This document shows positions 10,338 through 21,693 of a DNA stretch of 64,000 bases, piece by piece. Under the pieces are notes generated by a model that had not been told where the DNA came from, ran no database searches, and saw only the letters and a program-made list of their open reading frames with translations. Within the stretch, counting starts at the first letter, position 1, and each line of letters begins with the position of its first letter. The position numbers and the translations under genes are program-made. This DNA comes from Sordariomycetes sp. S80-01Y (lineage: Eukaryota; Ascomycota; Sordariomycetes): NCBI GenBank assembly GCA_037042185.1, contig JAXQJY010000033.1, positions 1,054,001-1,118,000 of the forward strand, given 5' to 3'.

Positions 10338-12840
10338 GATTTCGACGGGATCGGAGGGGCACGGATCGGACGGTATATGGGGGGAGCGAGCGTCGGTCGG
10401 GTTCGAGTATCGATTAAAACTTTATATAAGGGGGAAGAAGAAAGAACAAGTCTTTCTGTTGAGCAAGAGCTCATAGAGAGAGCATCGAAGGGGAGCGATA
10501 TATTGGGGGTGGTGGAAACGAGCGTGGTGAGGCCTGTACAAGGGTCCTCTGGGCGAACAAAAGGGGTCGCTGAGCTTCGGCTCAAGGTTTAGACATTGGG
10601 CGAGCAGCTCCTCGTAGGACCCTCCTGCAGCCGTTGACAAAGGCTCCGGAGAAGATCACAAATAAAGAGGGGAGAGAAGAAGAAGGGGTAAAGAAGAGAG
10701 GGTGGGCGGGACGTGAAGTTCTGGTGATGGGAGAAGGAGGAGGAGCAACGAAGGAGAACTAGGACCTCAGATCCTGTTGACCCAACTTTTCGAGAATTGC
10801 CAGTGCTGCTGGCAGCGCAGCAGCAGTGAACTCAGGGGTGGGACCCTGGTCGATAAGATTGGGGCGGCAAGCCAATCATCGGGCTCCAAAAAATCCCGTT
10901 CCCCGCTGGGAGCTCTCCACCCTGAAGCCGGCTTGGAGTGCAATGGTGGAAGGCCCCCCAAGCTCGGGGGAAGAAGCCCCTGAGGAGCGCTGAGCCGCCA
11001 AAGCCTAGCCGCCCATCGGTCCCCGGATTGGCGCTTGGAGGGAAGAGCCCCTGGGGCACTTCCGGTAGCTGGCTCGACGGGGAGAAGCACGGCTGGTCCG
11101 CCCGTGGGCTTAGCGCTGTCAGGCCTGTAGGCTGGGCCTGCAGGGACGCGCATCTTGAACTTGCGAGATGCAACTCACCACCGCCTCGACGACACCAGGC
11201 GGCCTCAACTTGGCTCCTGACCGGCGTCTGCTGCATATCCGACCCATGACTCGGATGCCTGTGCTTGTCTGCGGATGGGTTCTTTTGTCCGCACTCTTCT
11301 GCTGCATCTCGCCGCACCGTGAGGTAGGTGGCAGACAGACACGACACACGATGCCCGAGTACGGAAAGCTCAGCTTCATCCCAGATGCAGGTCAGTGGAG
11401 CGAGCAAATTCAGCTGCAGCTCTCATGCTCTGCATCTTGTCTTTTGCTTTCTGAAATAATAAGATTACCTCATACTAACCATGTCCCCCTTCCCGCTCGG
11501 AAACACGTCGAGGCTGAGTTCTCGAACGAGGTCGACCCTCATTTCGAGGGGAGCCGCAGTGAAATCGGGAGATCACCGCAGGCCAAGGGGTAGCCCCTGA
11601 CGCCATATCGAGCGAGACCACGGCTCACCGGTGAGGTACCGAGCAGCGGCAAAAAGTCGCAAAACAAGGTTGCGATGCATCACGGAGCGGCATACCGTTG
11701 CAACGAGAGATCGAGAGGGTGAGGAGAGTAGGTGAGCGCGGCATCTGTCGGGCATAGCAGTTGCTCGCGCCGAGCAAGATGCCTTGCAGGTTGGATTGGG
11801 TTGGGACGGCTGCCAGCCTGAGGTTACAGCGGCCACCAGATCGGCCACGGCTCCCGAGATTGACGATTGGCTGGCCAAGGAACCAACTGCTAGGGGCTGC
11901 CAAACTTTATTGTTCCTGCACAGCATTCTTTTCCTTACTTCTCACCGAAGCACGAGCAATATGCGTAACAGAGGTAGACTAGAATAGATGAGATGGAGTC
12001 ATTTGGCGAGATGCCACCAGCTGCAAGCTACGGAACCTATTGGTCGCGCGAAACCCCCTATTTGTCCGCCCTACGAAGATCAGAGGGGGGACCAGAGCAT
12101 GGATCGCTTGGGCCACCGAGGCAACCGCCCGTCCAATCCCTCAGCTGTCAACATGCATCATCCCGGATGCAGGCCGACGAGATGGCCCCCCTTTCCTGCG
12201 TTGGGCTTCCTGGTGTACGAGGACCTCCCGCATCTCCCGGGTCAATTGTGGCGCGCAGAGTGTCAAGCGCACGGCAGCGGCCGTCCGGCGCCATTTTCAA
12301 GGTTCCATTAGCAAAAGGTCAATGGGAATTTCCCAAGTGCTGACGCTGAATGCTCAGCCCATGAAGGCTGGCGGATAACCCCTTTCCTTGTGCAGCTACA
12401 CAACCCTGCAATTGACCCCTGTGATTGGCTGCGCGTCGCTTGTAAGTGCCTCGTCCGTTGACCAGTCTTATAGTCATACTCGACCCTCCTTGAACCTTGG
12501 AGGGTACTCTCTGATCGACTCTTGACACGAATGAGAAGATTATCTTTTTCTTTCTTTCTATGGCTCAACCGAGTTGCCTGATCTGGCCTGGGTCAGGTGA
12601 TGTTGCGCCTATGCATAAAGCCGCCGCTATAGCCCAAGCAGCAATACAGCCGTAAACAAACCATGCAGGGAAGAAAAATTCAAAATCCCCTCTAGGACCT
12701 CGGGTCGCACTGCGGTCTTCAGCAGGTGCTTGCATGTGCCGTCGCCCCGGAACAGCTATCGTGAGCTGGTATTCTCAAGCTATCGGCAAGTAGCTCGTTT
12801 CAGGCACTGCGCCGTCCCGGAGGTAGCTCTGTTCAACTTC
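10338..12840. other. 2.5-kb intergenic region, no supported gene
   Basis: This region lies between the start of the zinc-finger/coiled-coil gene and the 3' end of the secreted hydrolase. The first few hundred bases probably hold the promoter and leader of the former. The purine-rich run around 10670-10760 may belong to that promoter. Several frames of 60-190 codons occur on both strands near 10770-12370, but they overlap one another and show no domain, signal peptide or splice logic. Confidence 0.45.
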
Positions 12841-14130
12841 CTACTCTTCTGGCGGCTGCCAATCCGTGTCCAGATCATCGTCGCTGAACAGAATATCCTG
12901 CCCCTGCTTTCCCTCAAAGAGCTCCTCAACGTCGTGACCAGCATCCTCAACAACAACCAGCCGTAGACTGAAAGTCCCATTTGCCAAGTCGCTCCAATCT
13001 GGCAGGTCTTCAAATTCTCCCGGAAACTCATCCAAGTCTTCATCCGTGCCTGCTAGCTCGCTGATGTATCGGTAATAGATCAAGTTCCGATCCCGTCTCT
13101 TCTTCCCACCTTGCAGCTCTGCCATGCACGATTCGTCGCCGGCACCCCCTTCATCCTCATATCCCACGACCGAGACTACGTCTCGAGATATGTATTGTTG
13201 GAAATACTCCTCGGGTGTTTTGGGGGGCCCGTCCCGGTTAGGGAAGTCATCGAAGCCATATCTCCACGAGTTGTAGAGATCGCAGAAAGACTTTGTGATC
13301 TTCTCATCTCCTTCATCCTCAGGGATAGGACGGTCTTCCGTGAAGTACAAGGACGACGACGCATCGCCGTGAACGTAACGAACATGGATGTGTGATGGTG
13401 GGTCATCTCCCACCACGGCGTAGCGCTGGATGAGTTGACCTCCTCCACCATGCCCTACCACGGTGACGTTGGTCAATGCTGGATACACATCCTGGTCTGA
13501 ATACTCGCTGATGATCCCATCAATGACATCGAAGGAAGTCAAGTTGGTATCTTCGGGATGAGTGGCCGCGCTGCCCGATTGCCAAGCGTTGAGATCTCCC
13601 CACGCCAGTTGGTTATCCGTGTACTGGCCGGAGTTGTAGACGGTCGAGAAGAGTTGCGGTGCTATGATCGCAATGTTGCGATCAGAGCCTTTGACATCGT
13701 CATCCTGAGCTTCTTCCAGGACATCGTTGAATGTTGTCCAGTAGTGGTCTCCATCTCTGAGCTTGCCGTGAATGACAATGATGACGTGTTCTAACTCGTC
13801 TTTCTCGATGTCCTCAGTCAAGAAGACAGCCACCTCCTCATTGTTGTCTTCTCCAATCTTTATCGAAGTGAATACAGAGCCTTGTGGTGCATCGATTTCA
13901 CCGTGTGCCTGAGTGTGATCAGTGAATGGGGTAGGTCACCAGAGGTCAGCGCCACTCACCTCGCCTTCCTCGGGCTCATCTTCGGGAATATTTTTCCCGG
14001 CTCTTGAGGAGTAGACATCCTGTATGAAAGGTCTGTACGCCCCTTGCGGGTGTGATAGTACTAACGAAATGTTGAAGGGCGCCCAAATGGCGAGGAAAGT
14101 TGCCCAGCTCGCTGATTTCCCGCTGCGCAT
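12841..14130 (-). CDS. secreted alpha/beta-hydrolase-fold protein lacking the nucleophile serine
   Basis: Two exons, 14130-13960 and 13908-12841, with a 51-bp GT-AG intron, encode 412 residues. ATG 14130 is chosen because it opens a basic-then-hydrophobic signal sequence (MRSGKSASWATFLAIWAPF). The mature part reads as an alpha/beta-hydrolase fold: strand-IHG loop near residues 101-105 (HVIIVIHGK), a nucleophile-elbow segment NVTVVGHGGGG near 205-214, and a late GHD near 381-383 in the position of the catalytic histidine. The elbow normally reads G-x-S-x-G; here the central residue (211) is glycine, so ordinary serine-esterase chemistry seems absent. The protein is strongly acidic, including its tail. 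Substrate unknown; it could be a pseudoenzyme or a divergent family with another nucleophile. Confidence 0.8.
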
Positions 14131-15151
14131 CACAGGCAAAGTCAATCTCAATGGATAGGGCTCGACATGCGTTCTATCCCACCTGGGAATCTTCAACTCT
14201 TTATTCAACGCTTGATGGAGGCCTCCGAGATTCTTTCCAGCCACTCGTCGATCGTAACTCTGCATCGTCCCGGCTTGATCGCTGGCCAAACTCACGATGT
14301 CTCGCTAAATGGTGGCCGGAGCCTGAGCGACGACCCGAAACAAGGGTTACTAGAGTGACTCAAAATGTCATCACCTCACCTGGAACGCGACACTTGGCTC
14401 CCTCATGGCTCTTAAGCCGGGGTTCAAAGGGTCGAGAGGTCTCAACACGGCCCATAAGTTGTAGCATGAAAATTTTAACGAATTGTGAAATTAGACAGGA
14501 AAAGTTCGTCAAAGACTCTTTGTTTTTGCACTAGACTGCGAATTGTACTACTACTCCTCAGGACCTGGCGGGACCGCGATGAGGATACACAATCGATTCT
14601 GATCCTTGTCAAGGTCGCAAGAACTCGTCGTGCTCGGTACCTGATCATCTAAAGTCCGGCTGTGTCCGGCTGTGATTGCTGTCCGGTCCTTAGGGGAGCT
14701 TCCTGATGCGGCTCGGATGATGTCTGAGACATTCAGGGCAAATCGTTTAAGCAATCTTCGATGACATGAACATGTCTCGGGATTGGTTTCGGCACGGGAG
14801 TCTGTGCGTTGCAAAAGAAAAATAAATGACGCATTTACGAATACGATTTCATTTCGAAGTGCTTTGATTAATTCAAAAGAAGTCAATGTTGGCTTGAGGT
14901 GCCGGTGACTTTGATCATTTGCTGATTAGGGCAAGCATACGCTATCTAGAACCAGAGCCATCATGAAGGAACGAGCCTAGGCTGCTGAAGAACGACAAAA
15001 AGCAAGCCGACGGCCCGGCAATTCTGTGGTATGCCCCCCATAGCTTCGCTCGGCCGACCAAACTCCAGGAACTTCCCGCGCATTTTCTCTAAACTCCGAC
15101 CGCAGCCTGAACACCCAATATTGACCAGTATCACGCATTGGGATCAGTATC
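14131..15151. other. intergenic region, no supported gene
   Basis: About 1 kb lies between the start of the secreted hydrolase and the 3' end of the small secreted protein gene. It should hold the hydrolase promoter. Short frames on both strands have no recognisable content. Confidence 0.4.
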
Positions 15152-15745
15152 TTAGGGGTTCTGGACCGAAACAAGATCACTGTGGCAGGTGAAGATCTTC
15201 TTGACGATCGAGTTGCTCAGGTTGGGCCCCGTGCAGGATAGCTCCGTAGACCCATCCCTCTCGCAGTAGCTGTTCGTGATGACGCCCGACTCATCGCGGG
15301 CTTCGTTGACGTAGTCAAAGTAGTAGCGCGAAGGGTCATCCTCCTGCTTGCGGAGCGTGATCCAGCCGGCGTTGTCCCAGCTGATCAGGTCATCATTCTT
15401 GAATTCGAATTCGGTAATATCCCAGTCATCGATGGAGTCTGCATCGAATGGGCAGCCTTTGCAGCGGGCGCCGCCGTTGGAGGCATCGCCAACCCAGCCC
15501 GTCGACATCGAATCGCCAACCTGACCACAGTCCATACTCTCCTGGAATTTCGTCAGGCAAACATTCCCATTGCGACTTGGACACATTCAGCAAGAATCGT
15601 GACTTACAAGGTTGTTGAAGATGGCCATGTAGCCACCACCCGCATATGGGTCGCTAGAGATCGTGTTCATGTGGTAAATGTGGAAGTCGGCAGCAGCATA
15701 GCCAACGAGGCCGACAACCGCGGTGAGAAACGAAGATGAGTGCAT
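15152..15745 (-). CDS. small secreted cysteine-containing protein, possible effector
   Basis: Two exons, 15745-15608 and 15541-15152, with a 67-bp GT-AG intron, give 175 residues. Residues 1 to about 19 (MHSSSFLTAVVGLVGYAAA) form a clean signal peptide with an AAA/D-like cleavage site. The mature protein has seven cysteines, four of them in the CGQ...CKGC...SYC part, and many Asp, Gly and aromatic residues (TEFEFKNDDLISWDNAGW). No known domain is recognised. Size, secretion signal and cysteines fit the loose class of fungal small secreted proteins, some of which are plant-infection effectors; an effector role is inference. A TATAAA on the minus strand (15848-15843) lies about 100 bp upstream of the ATG, next to a CT-repeat, which supports an expressed gene. 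Confidence 0.82.
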
Positions 15746-15842
15746 ATTGAGAAGCTGTGGGTAATGTGTGACTTGTGGTTTGACTGAGTGTCAAGATGAT
15801 GCCGATGGTGTCCCTGTTGACCTTGGGGCCAACAGGCAGTCC

Positions 15843-15866
15843 TTTATACTCTCTCTCTCTCTCAAG
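15843..15866 (-). promoter_or_regulatory. TATA box and adjacent CT/GA repeat of the small secreted protein gene
   Basis: On the minus strand TATAAA occupies 15848-15843, about 100 bp before the ATG at 15745. It is directly preceded by a short GA microsatellite (CTCTCT on the plus strand, about 15849-15866). Spacing fits a core promoter; GA/CT tracts are common in fungal promoters. Confidence 0.4.
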
Positions 15867-18665
15867 CCCATCTCGACGTTCGACCACCTGTAGTTTCTCA
15901 TGGAACGAGCCTAAGCATGTTGCTTTCCTGGCTTGACGTATGATGCGCCCCACGATGTCGGCCGTCGCCCTCGTGGCCTACTCCCGATCCCAAGCTAGGC
16001 CAAATCCTACTCGGCTGTAACGGCCTTGGCAACTGACGCGTTGCCTATCTTTGAGGCTATTCGTATTCTCGAAGCGTCCTATCGCGGAGTGGGACTAGTC
16101 TGCTGCAGCCCTGGACGACCCCATATTCCGGTCTGAAGTGTGCCGAATTAGCTGTCGCTATCTGGCCCGGAAAAGGCAACTGATCAGATGATCGGGGAGC
16201 CTCACGCCCACGCGACGTCAGCATCCATCCTAGAAATCTTGCTGGGCACCTTCTGGAATTATTCCTATGATTAAGCGGCGCCCGACGAATCGAATCCTAC
16301 GAGGCCCAAGCCGTTTGAGGAAGACTCATCCCAGCAAGATATCGGAAGTCGGTGCTTTGACTCCCCCTTTCCCCACACCTGTTGCCCCAACAGCACATAA
16401 GGCAATTGTCGGTGATTGCGTACATCGATGAGCTTGCTTCAAGGTAGAGATATGACGTCCAAATAGGACCTTGCGTGCTAAGTTAACCAACGGCACCAAC
16501 CCTGGTACGTTTTAACTTTGGAGATAGTTTGGTTTCAAGGGCGATGGACGTAATCTGTGGGTCTAGTCTGCGCGTTGGTACCAGACACATGGGAATATTC
16601 TAGACAACGATCACGACGATTGGGCGAATTTGGATGTAAGCTGGCACATTCAGGGAGGATTGTGCACTGTGCCGCCGCACTTGGCAGCTCTGACCAAAAC
16701 CTGGACTGGATTAAGTTGGGAAAAGGGCTCATCGGCTGTGCGGAATCCTCAACTGCACACTTATGCTCTGTCGTTGCTGTGTATGAGTTAATCCCGGTCG
16801 TTAGCTTGTTCTGCTGCGTGTGAAACCGAGTCGGCCGCCGTAGATGCCGGGATGCAACCGGCAGGAAGTGGAGTCGGTAGCCATATGAGCGTTCTAAGCT
16901 TTAGAGGTGCTTGGTTGGATGATGTTCGTCATGGGGGGATGATCAAAATACGACCATATTTGGAAGGAGCTTAGACAGGGTATTGATGATCAATGGAGTA
17001 GTGACAAAAGGCGATCCCAGCCCTACTCTTTCCCGTGAGTTGCTCCACTGTTGCCATGGATAGCGAAAATGATTCTCATCCACGGGCAGCATCTAGCCTT
17101 AACCAGAGTCGACATAAGGGCTACCGAGACGAAGTAAAACGACGGATCTGCCTCGAACCGCCACCTCCTTCACCTTCATACTACCTTAAGCGAGACACAT
17201 CTGTCCAACTGGATCTGGCCGAAGCTACATGAGCAACGCCTGGTTGTGTTGTCTCTTAGCTTGACATCCTACCTGATCCAAGCTCCTGCGATGTTAAACC
17301 CGCTAAACTGGTAGGATTTATAGCTGGGATCGGCTTTCGGTCGACCCACCATTTGATGGTGATAGTCCAAAAGCCCAGTCAGGTCTCATGCCTAGCAGAC
17401 CGAGTCTCTGTGGAAACGCTACAGTCAATCAGCGTTTCCCTCCTTGTCTTACACGAGCAACCATATTTGATGGAGGGTATGATGACATAGTGAGTTTCCC
17501 TATGACGTTTAGCATTTTCTGTAGCTCAGGAGAGCCCTTCAAGCGGATGTCATGAGGCATGCGCGCTTGAGCAGGCCCCAACCACTTCTGTTAAAACGTT
17601 TCAATATCAATGAAGTATGCATGGTGTTTCAAGGAAATTGACTGCTAAATAAAGGGGCGAATCTTGGTTTCAGTCGACTCGCCTGTATACTCACGCACAA
17701 ATAGATACAAATGGTCATTTCATTTGAAGGAACATGACGCGGTGATACGTTGAACTTCCAGCTTGGCGACTCACTGAGGCTGGTAATGCCTCGCTTGTTT
17801 CAGCTGAAACTTCGATTATCACCATCTCTATTCTTTCTGAGTCCCAGCGGAAGCTAGCGAGTAATTCGTCTTCGTCGGTTGAACTTGAGTCTAGAACCCT
17901 CATGGCCTCGCGAGGTCTCCGCATGATCTTTCATAAAGGTTCGGAAGAGACCAGCGTAGATGATTTGCCACTACGGCCACCTCATGTAATGAAACCTGTT
18001 TCGACAGAGACCACCTGTGTGATTGTCTAATCGCATTTGGAAGAAGCCACCTACTGTAGTGTAGCGATCGCCATGTGCATTGTTGATTACGTTAAGTGCC
18101 AGAACCACCTCCTTACGAAATTTCAATGGGACAGTCCTCAAATCCATAAAAGGTGGCGGCAGCCATTCTGCTCAGCTTTGCATCACACGACTCGAATATC
18201 TGGCGCATGGGGTCGCCCACCCAACCTCAAGCGACTAACTATGGGGATTGATTACACGATTGTGAGCCTACGCCAACGTCCCACGGCTAGTTCCGTCTCC
18301 GTGGCTTATGCGCCGTAGCAGTCATTGACAACATAATTGGTGTATATGAATTTCAGCTTGTATATGGCTGAACCGTGCGTAGGGCTGAATCTCCCCTTCC
18401 ACCTTCTCTATAAAGTGATGAGACGATGTCCCAGGCGGCCTTTCTAAGATATCTTTTTTTATTCAAGTATTCTCATATTAAACGAATATCAGCACCTGAG
18501 CTGCTGGTTAATCTTTCTCTCCCGCTCCCTCTCTTCCCTGTCTTTGTGACGGGCATCAGACGAGTTGAAAACACGGGCTTGCGGATTCGCCGTTTCCAGT
18601 GCTCTAACATCAAGCATAGGGCCACCGTTTCTTTTGATTACACCCTAAATTGGTAGAAGAACATT
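15867..18665. other. 2.8-kb intergenic region, no supported gene
   Basis: The base composition is mixed and no frame shows protein-like content. The final 250 bp hold a TATA box and a CT-rich leader for the downstream metalloprotease gene. I see no terminal repeats or transposase remnants, although a degenerate element could escape reading by eye. Confidence 0.4.
18409..18414 (+). promoter_or_regulatory. TATA box of the metalloprotease gene
   Basis: TATAAA at 18409-18414 lies about 250 bp upstream of the metalloprotease ATG and is followed by T- and CT-rich leader sequence. If functional it gives the bacterial-looking coding region a eukaryotic promoter. Confidence 0.35.
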
Positions 18666-20825
18666 ATGGCTGACTTCGATGATCTTGTTAAGACGCTCGA
18701 GCGCCTTCGCGGGGCGATAGACCTCAGTTCGCCGCTCTTCAACCGCCGCGCAACTGGCATTGAAGTCACGCAGTCGGTGCAGTACTACCACTCGAGATCT
18801 CACCTCACCGATGCGGCTGATCGCGCACCTGACAATTCCGCGACACTCGTTGCGTTCAAACCAGCTGTGGTCCGCGCCTACGTGCGCCCTGGATGGGGCG
18901 TTACGACGGACGTACCCGTTGGCGGCACGCTCCTCGTTGAGCGCAAGCAGGGAGTCATCGGGCCATGGAGGACCGTCACAACCCTCACGCCCTGGCTGAG
19001 GTCTACTACGACGCCTATAGATGATGCGTACGATGATGAGCGAGGAACGATTGGGAATTCGCTTAACTTTCGCATCCCCGCATCCAACTTCGCGGGCAGG
19101 ATGCGACTGACACTCACACTGGACACGGGTGAAACTCGCACGACTACGGTCTCGGCCTACCTCATACAGACGCTTCGGGTACGGATCATCCAGGTTCAGT
19201 ATCAAGGTCCAAGCACCTCGTCTCCTGCGCCGGGCACTGTGCCATCGACTCTGAACCTCGCGGCCCCGACCCTCGGCGATGCGCAGACCACGGCTGCCCT
19301 TGCGTTCCGGATGATGCCCGTGCAGCAGACGGGCTCGTTCGCGTCGGCTGGCACCCTAAACTGGACGCTGCCTCTCGACGATGCCCGGACTTCGGCGGGT
19401 GGCTGCTCAACGAATTGGAACTCACTTCTCAGCTCGCTAGGAGCCATGCGTGACAATGATGGCAACCGCGCCGACGTTGTTTACTACGGACTTCTCCCGG
19501 CTGGAATCCCGCTGAACGTTCCGGGTTGCGGGACCGGTGGTCTCGGCTCTGCGGCTGCCGGCAACACACGTACCTTCGTGCACGAGATCGGGCACGGCTA
19601 TGGTTTCCAACACACGCCTTCGGGCGATACGGGCGCGGCTGACCCAAGCTACCCCGTGTACGAGCCCTATATGTCGGCTTCCATTGGCGAGTACGGAGTT
19701 GATATCCAGGACGGAATGGTGTACTCTCCGTCGACCTCCACCGACTATATGAGCTACGGGGCCAGCCGCTGGATGTCACTATACCAGCACCAACGACTTA
19801 TCGATCATTCGCGTCTCGCGCCCACCTGGATACACGAGAGAAACCCCTTTGATGACATCCCAATCTTGGTCGACCCCAAGCCTTGGTGGTGGCCAGAGCC
19901 ACCATGGGAGCTCGATGACATCCGGAAGTACGCCGTAAACCCCATCATCTCGGTACGGGGCTTCATCGACGAGGCGGGCAAAGTGCGTGTTGAATCTGTC
20001 GCCCGCGTCACGGCAAGTACGGCCATGCACGGGCCAGATATAAACTGGAACGTACAACTTGTGGGCAAATCGGGAGACGTCGCCGCTCGGGCGCGAATGA
20101 CTCGGGTCCTGACACACGGAGGAGGCGGCTGCGGCTGCGGCTGCGGTGGTGGAAAGGACACCCCCAACCAACTGCCGCTGGAGTTTCATGCCATGATTCC
20201 GGATGTCGAGCTCGGCACCGCTCTTCGGGTCATCGACCGCAGTGGCAAGCAGGTTTGGGAGCGGTGCGCCCCCGACACGCCGGTGCGCTTCGCCAGTGTG
20301 GAGGGAGAGCTCTTGGATGAAAACACTGCGCGGATCGCCTGGTGCCTGGAGCGAGATGCCACGTTCGACGTGTGGGCACAATATAGCGCTGACCATGGGA
20401 AGACCTGGCGCGGGTTGACTGTCGGACTTTGCGATGGGGCGGCAAAGGTCAACATCGCTGGCCTGCCGGCGGGCCAGGTGGTGCTGAGGTTGCTGACGCA
20501 TGACGGCTTCTCGACCGCGACGTCTGATCTGATCAAGATCAAGGTGCCAGAGAAAGCCCCGCATCCAGCGATTTTGTATCCCGCCGATGGCGAGGTGGTG
20601 CCCGCGAATGCTGAAGTGGAGTTGCTGGGGAGCGCCGTCAGTCAGGGCGGCGACCCGGTAGACGACGATTGTCTCGAGTGGCTCGTCGATGGACAGTCAT
20701 TTGGGCGCGGCCGCACTCCTTCAATGCGAGTCAAGCCAGGCGCCCATAAGCTCACTGTGCGCGCCAACGCCCATTGCAACGCCGAGGTGACGATTGGGTT
20801 CACAGCCAAAGCAATCGAGTGCTGA
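18666..20825 (+). CDS. large intronless metzincin-type metalloprotease, probably of bacterial origin
   Basis: A single uninterrupted frame encodes 719 residues with no introns. The zinc site is complete: H306-E307-x2-H310-x2-G313-x2-H316 (HEIGHGYGFQH), followed by a Met-turn-like segment around M362 (STDYMSYG), the metzincin pattern. There is no signal peptide or membrane segment at the N-terminus, which begins MADFDDLVKTLERLRG. Residues 1-200 look like a beta-rich propeptide or binding module. After the catalytic domain come a Trp/Pro-rich linker (PKPWWWPEPPWE), a Cys-Gly cluster (CGCGCGGG) and one or two Ig-like beta domains, the last near 640-715 (ILYPADGEVVPANAEV...). This architecture and style are familiar from actinobacterial and myxobacterial proteins. 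The coding region is visibly richer in G+C than both flanks. Horizontal transfer is my inference. Confidence 0.85.
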   Translation: MADFDDLVKTLERLRGAIDLSSPLFNRRATGIEVTQSVQYYHSRSHLTDAADRAPDNSATLVAFKPAVVRAYVRPGWGVTTDVPVGGTLLVERKQGVIGPWRTVTTLTPWLRSTTTPIDDAYDDERGTIGNSLNFRIPASNFAGRMRLTLTLDTGETRTTTVSAYLIQTLRVRIIQVQYQGPSTSSPAPGTVPSTLNLAAPTLGDAQTTAALAFRMMPVQQTGSFASAGTLNWTLPLDDARTSAGGCSTNWNSLLSSLGAMRDNDGNRADVVYYGLLPAGIPLNVPGCGTGGLGSAAAGNTRTFVHEIGHGYGFQHTPSGDTGAADPSYPVYEPYMSASIGEYGVDIQDGMVYSPSTSTDYMSYGASRWMSLYQHQRLIDHSRLAPTWIHERNPFDDIPILVDPKPWWWPEPPWELDDIRKYAVNPIISVRGFIDEAGKVRVESVARVTASTAMHGPDINWNVQLVGKSGDVAARARMTRVLTHGGGGCGCGCGGGKDTPNQLPLEFHAMIPDVELGTALRVIDRSGKQVWERCAPDTPVRFASVEGELLDENTARIAWCLERDATFDVWAQYSADHGKTWRGLTVGLCDGAAKVNIAGLPAGQVVLRLLTHDGFSTATSDLIKIKVPEKAPHPAILYPADGEVVPANAEVELLGSAVSQGGDPVDDDCLEWLVDGQSFGRGRTPSMRVKPGAHKLTVRANAHCNAEVTIGFTAKAIEC

Positions 20826-21693
20826 GGCAGAGGCGGGCTGCGATGCGGTATGCCTACTGTGGTATCTGAGTGGAAGACTCGTCTCGGGTGATATGAAGAA
20901 GTTGGAGGTGACACGAAATCGCGAGGAAGAGGTCGCAATTGGCGGGAAGCGGAGCGGCGCGAAAGTGGTGCCCTCCGGCTGCTCCAAACGGAGGCGACGT
21001 TGAAAGTGGATGGCGATTCCGGTGTTCGGCGCCGGAGGTTGGCCCGTGTGGCACCAACAGACCGACTACTCTTTCGAAAATGAGTCACTATGAAAGGAAC
21101 CGGTCTGCTCTCCTATTTCTTTCTTTGTTTTCTTTTTTCATTTTCTCTCGCCACAACAGTCGGGTGCTATGTCGTCTTGTAAGGAATAAAACGATACTTA
21201 TGAAGCCGTGGCGGAGGTAGTCGGGTTTTGATCTCATCAAGAGCGACCGCCAATAAGTGTAGAGCAAGCTCCTGGAAATGGAAAACAAACCCCAAATATG
21301 TTCTAATATATACATGCCTCATAAGTCGTGCAGCAAGACTGACGCCCCTCACTGCGGAAAACGTGTGACAGGAAGTGGTTGGTGCTTCATCTACCTTTGG
21401 GGCCTCACTCTACGGAGACACACCAAACTCTATTTTGTTTATTCTGAATGTAGAGTGCATACTCACTGCATGTAGCTTTAGAGGGTTCACTGTGCTAAAT
21501 TCGCGGGGCACATCATTGACCACACTGCAGGCTCGGATTGAGACTACCATCGTCATGTTTTACTTTTTATTCTGATACAGTCTCTCGACACAGTGCCCCC
21601 GAAACTTTCTGGCAATTGCCTAAGTTTGTTAAATTCGGGCTGAAGACGTGGTACTGATAGGCGAGTCGTGTTATTTTGAAAATCAAGCCAGAT
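20826..21693. other. convergent intergenic region between metalloprotease and epimerase
   Basis: This 868-bp spacer separates two converging genes. G+C falls sharply after about 21090, where T-rich runs begin. No coding sequence is supported; it likely contains both 3' UTRs. Confidence 0.45.

Noticed and set aside
10767-11407. Frames of 103-191 codons on both strands
   Set aside because: They overlap each other, lack domains and splice logic, and have Pro/Ser/Gly composition typical of non-coding G+C-rich DNA.
19779-20564. 261-codon minus-strand frame
   Set aside because: Shadow of the G+C-rich metalloprotease gene.
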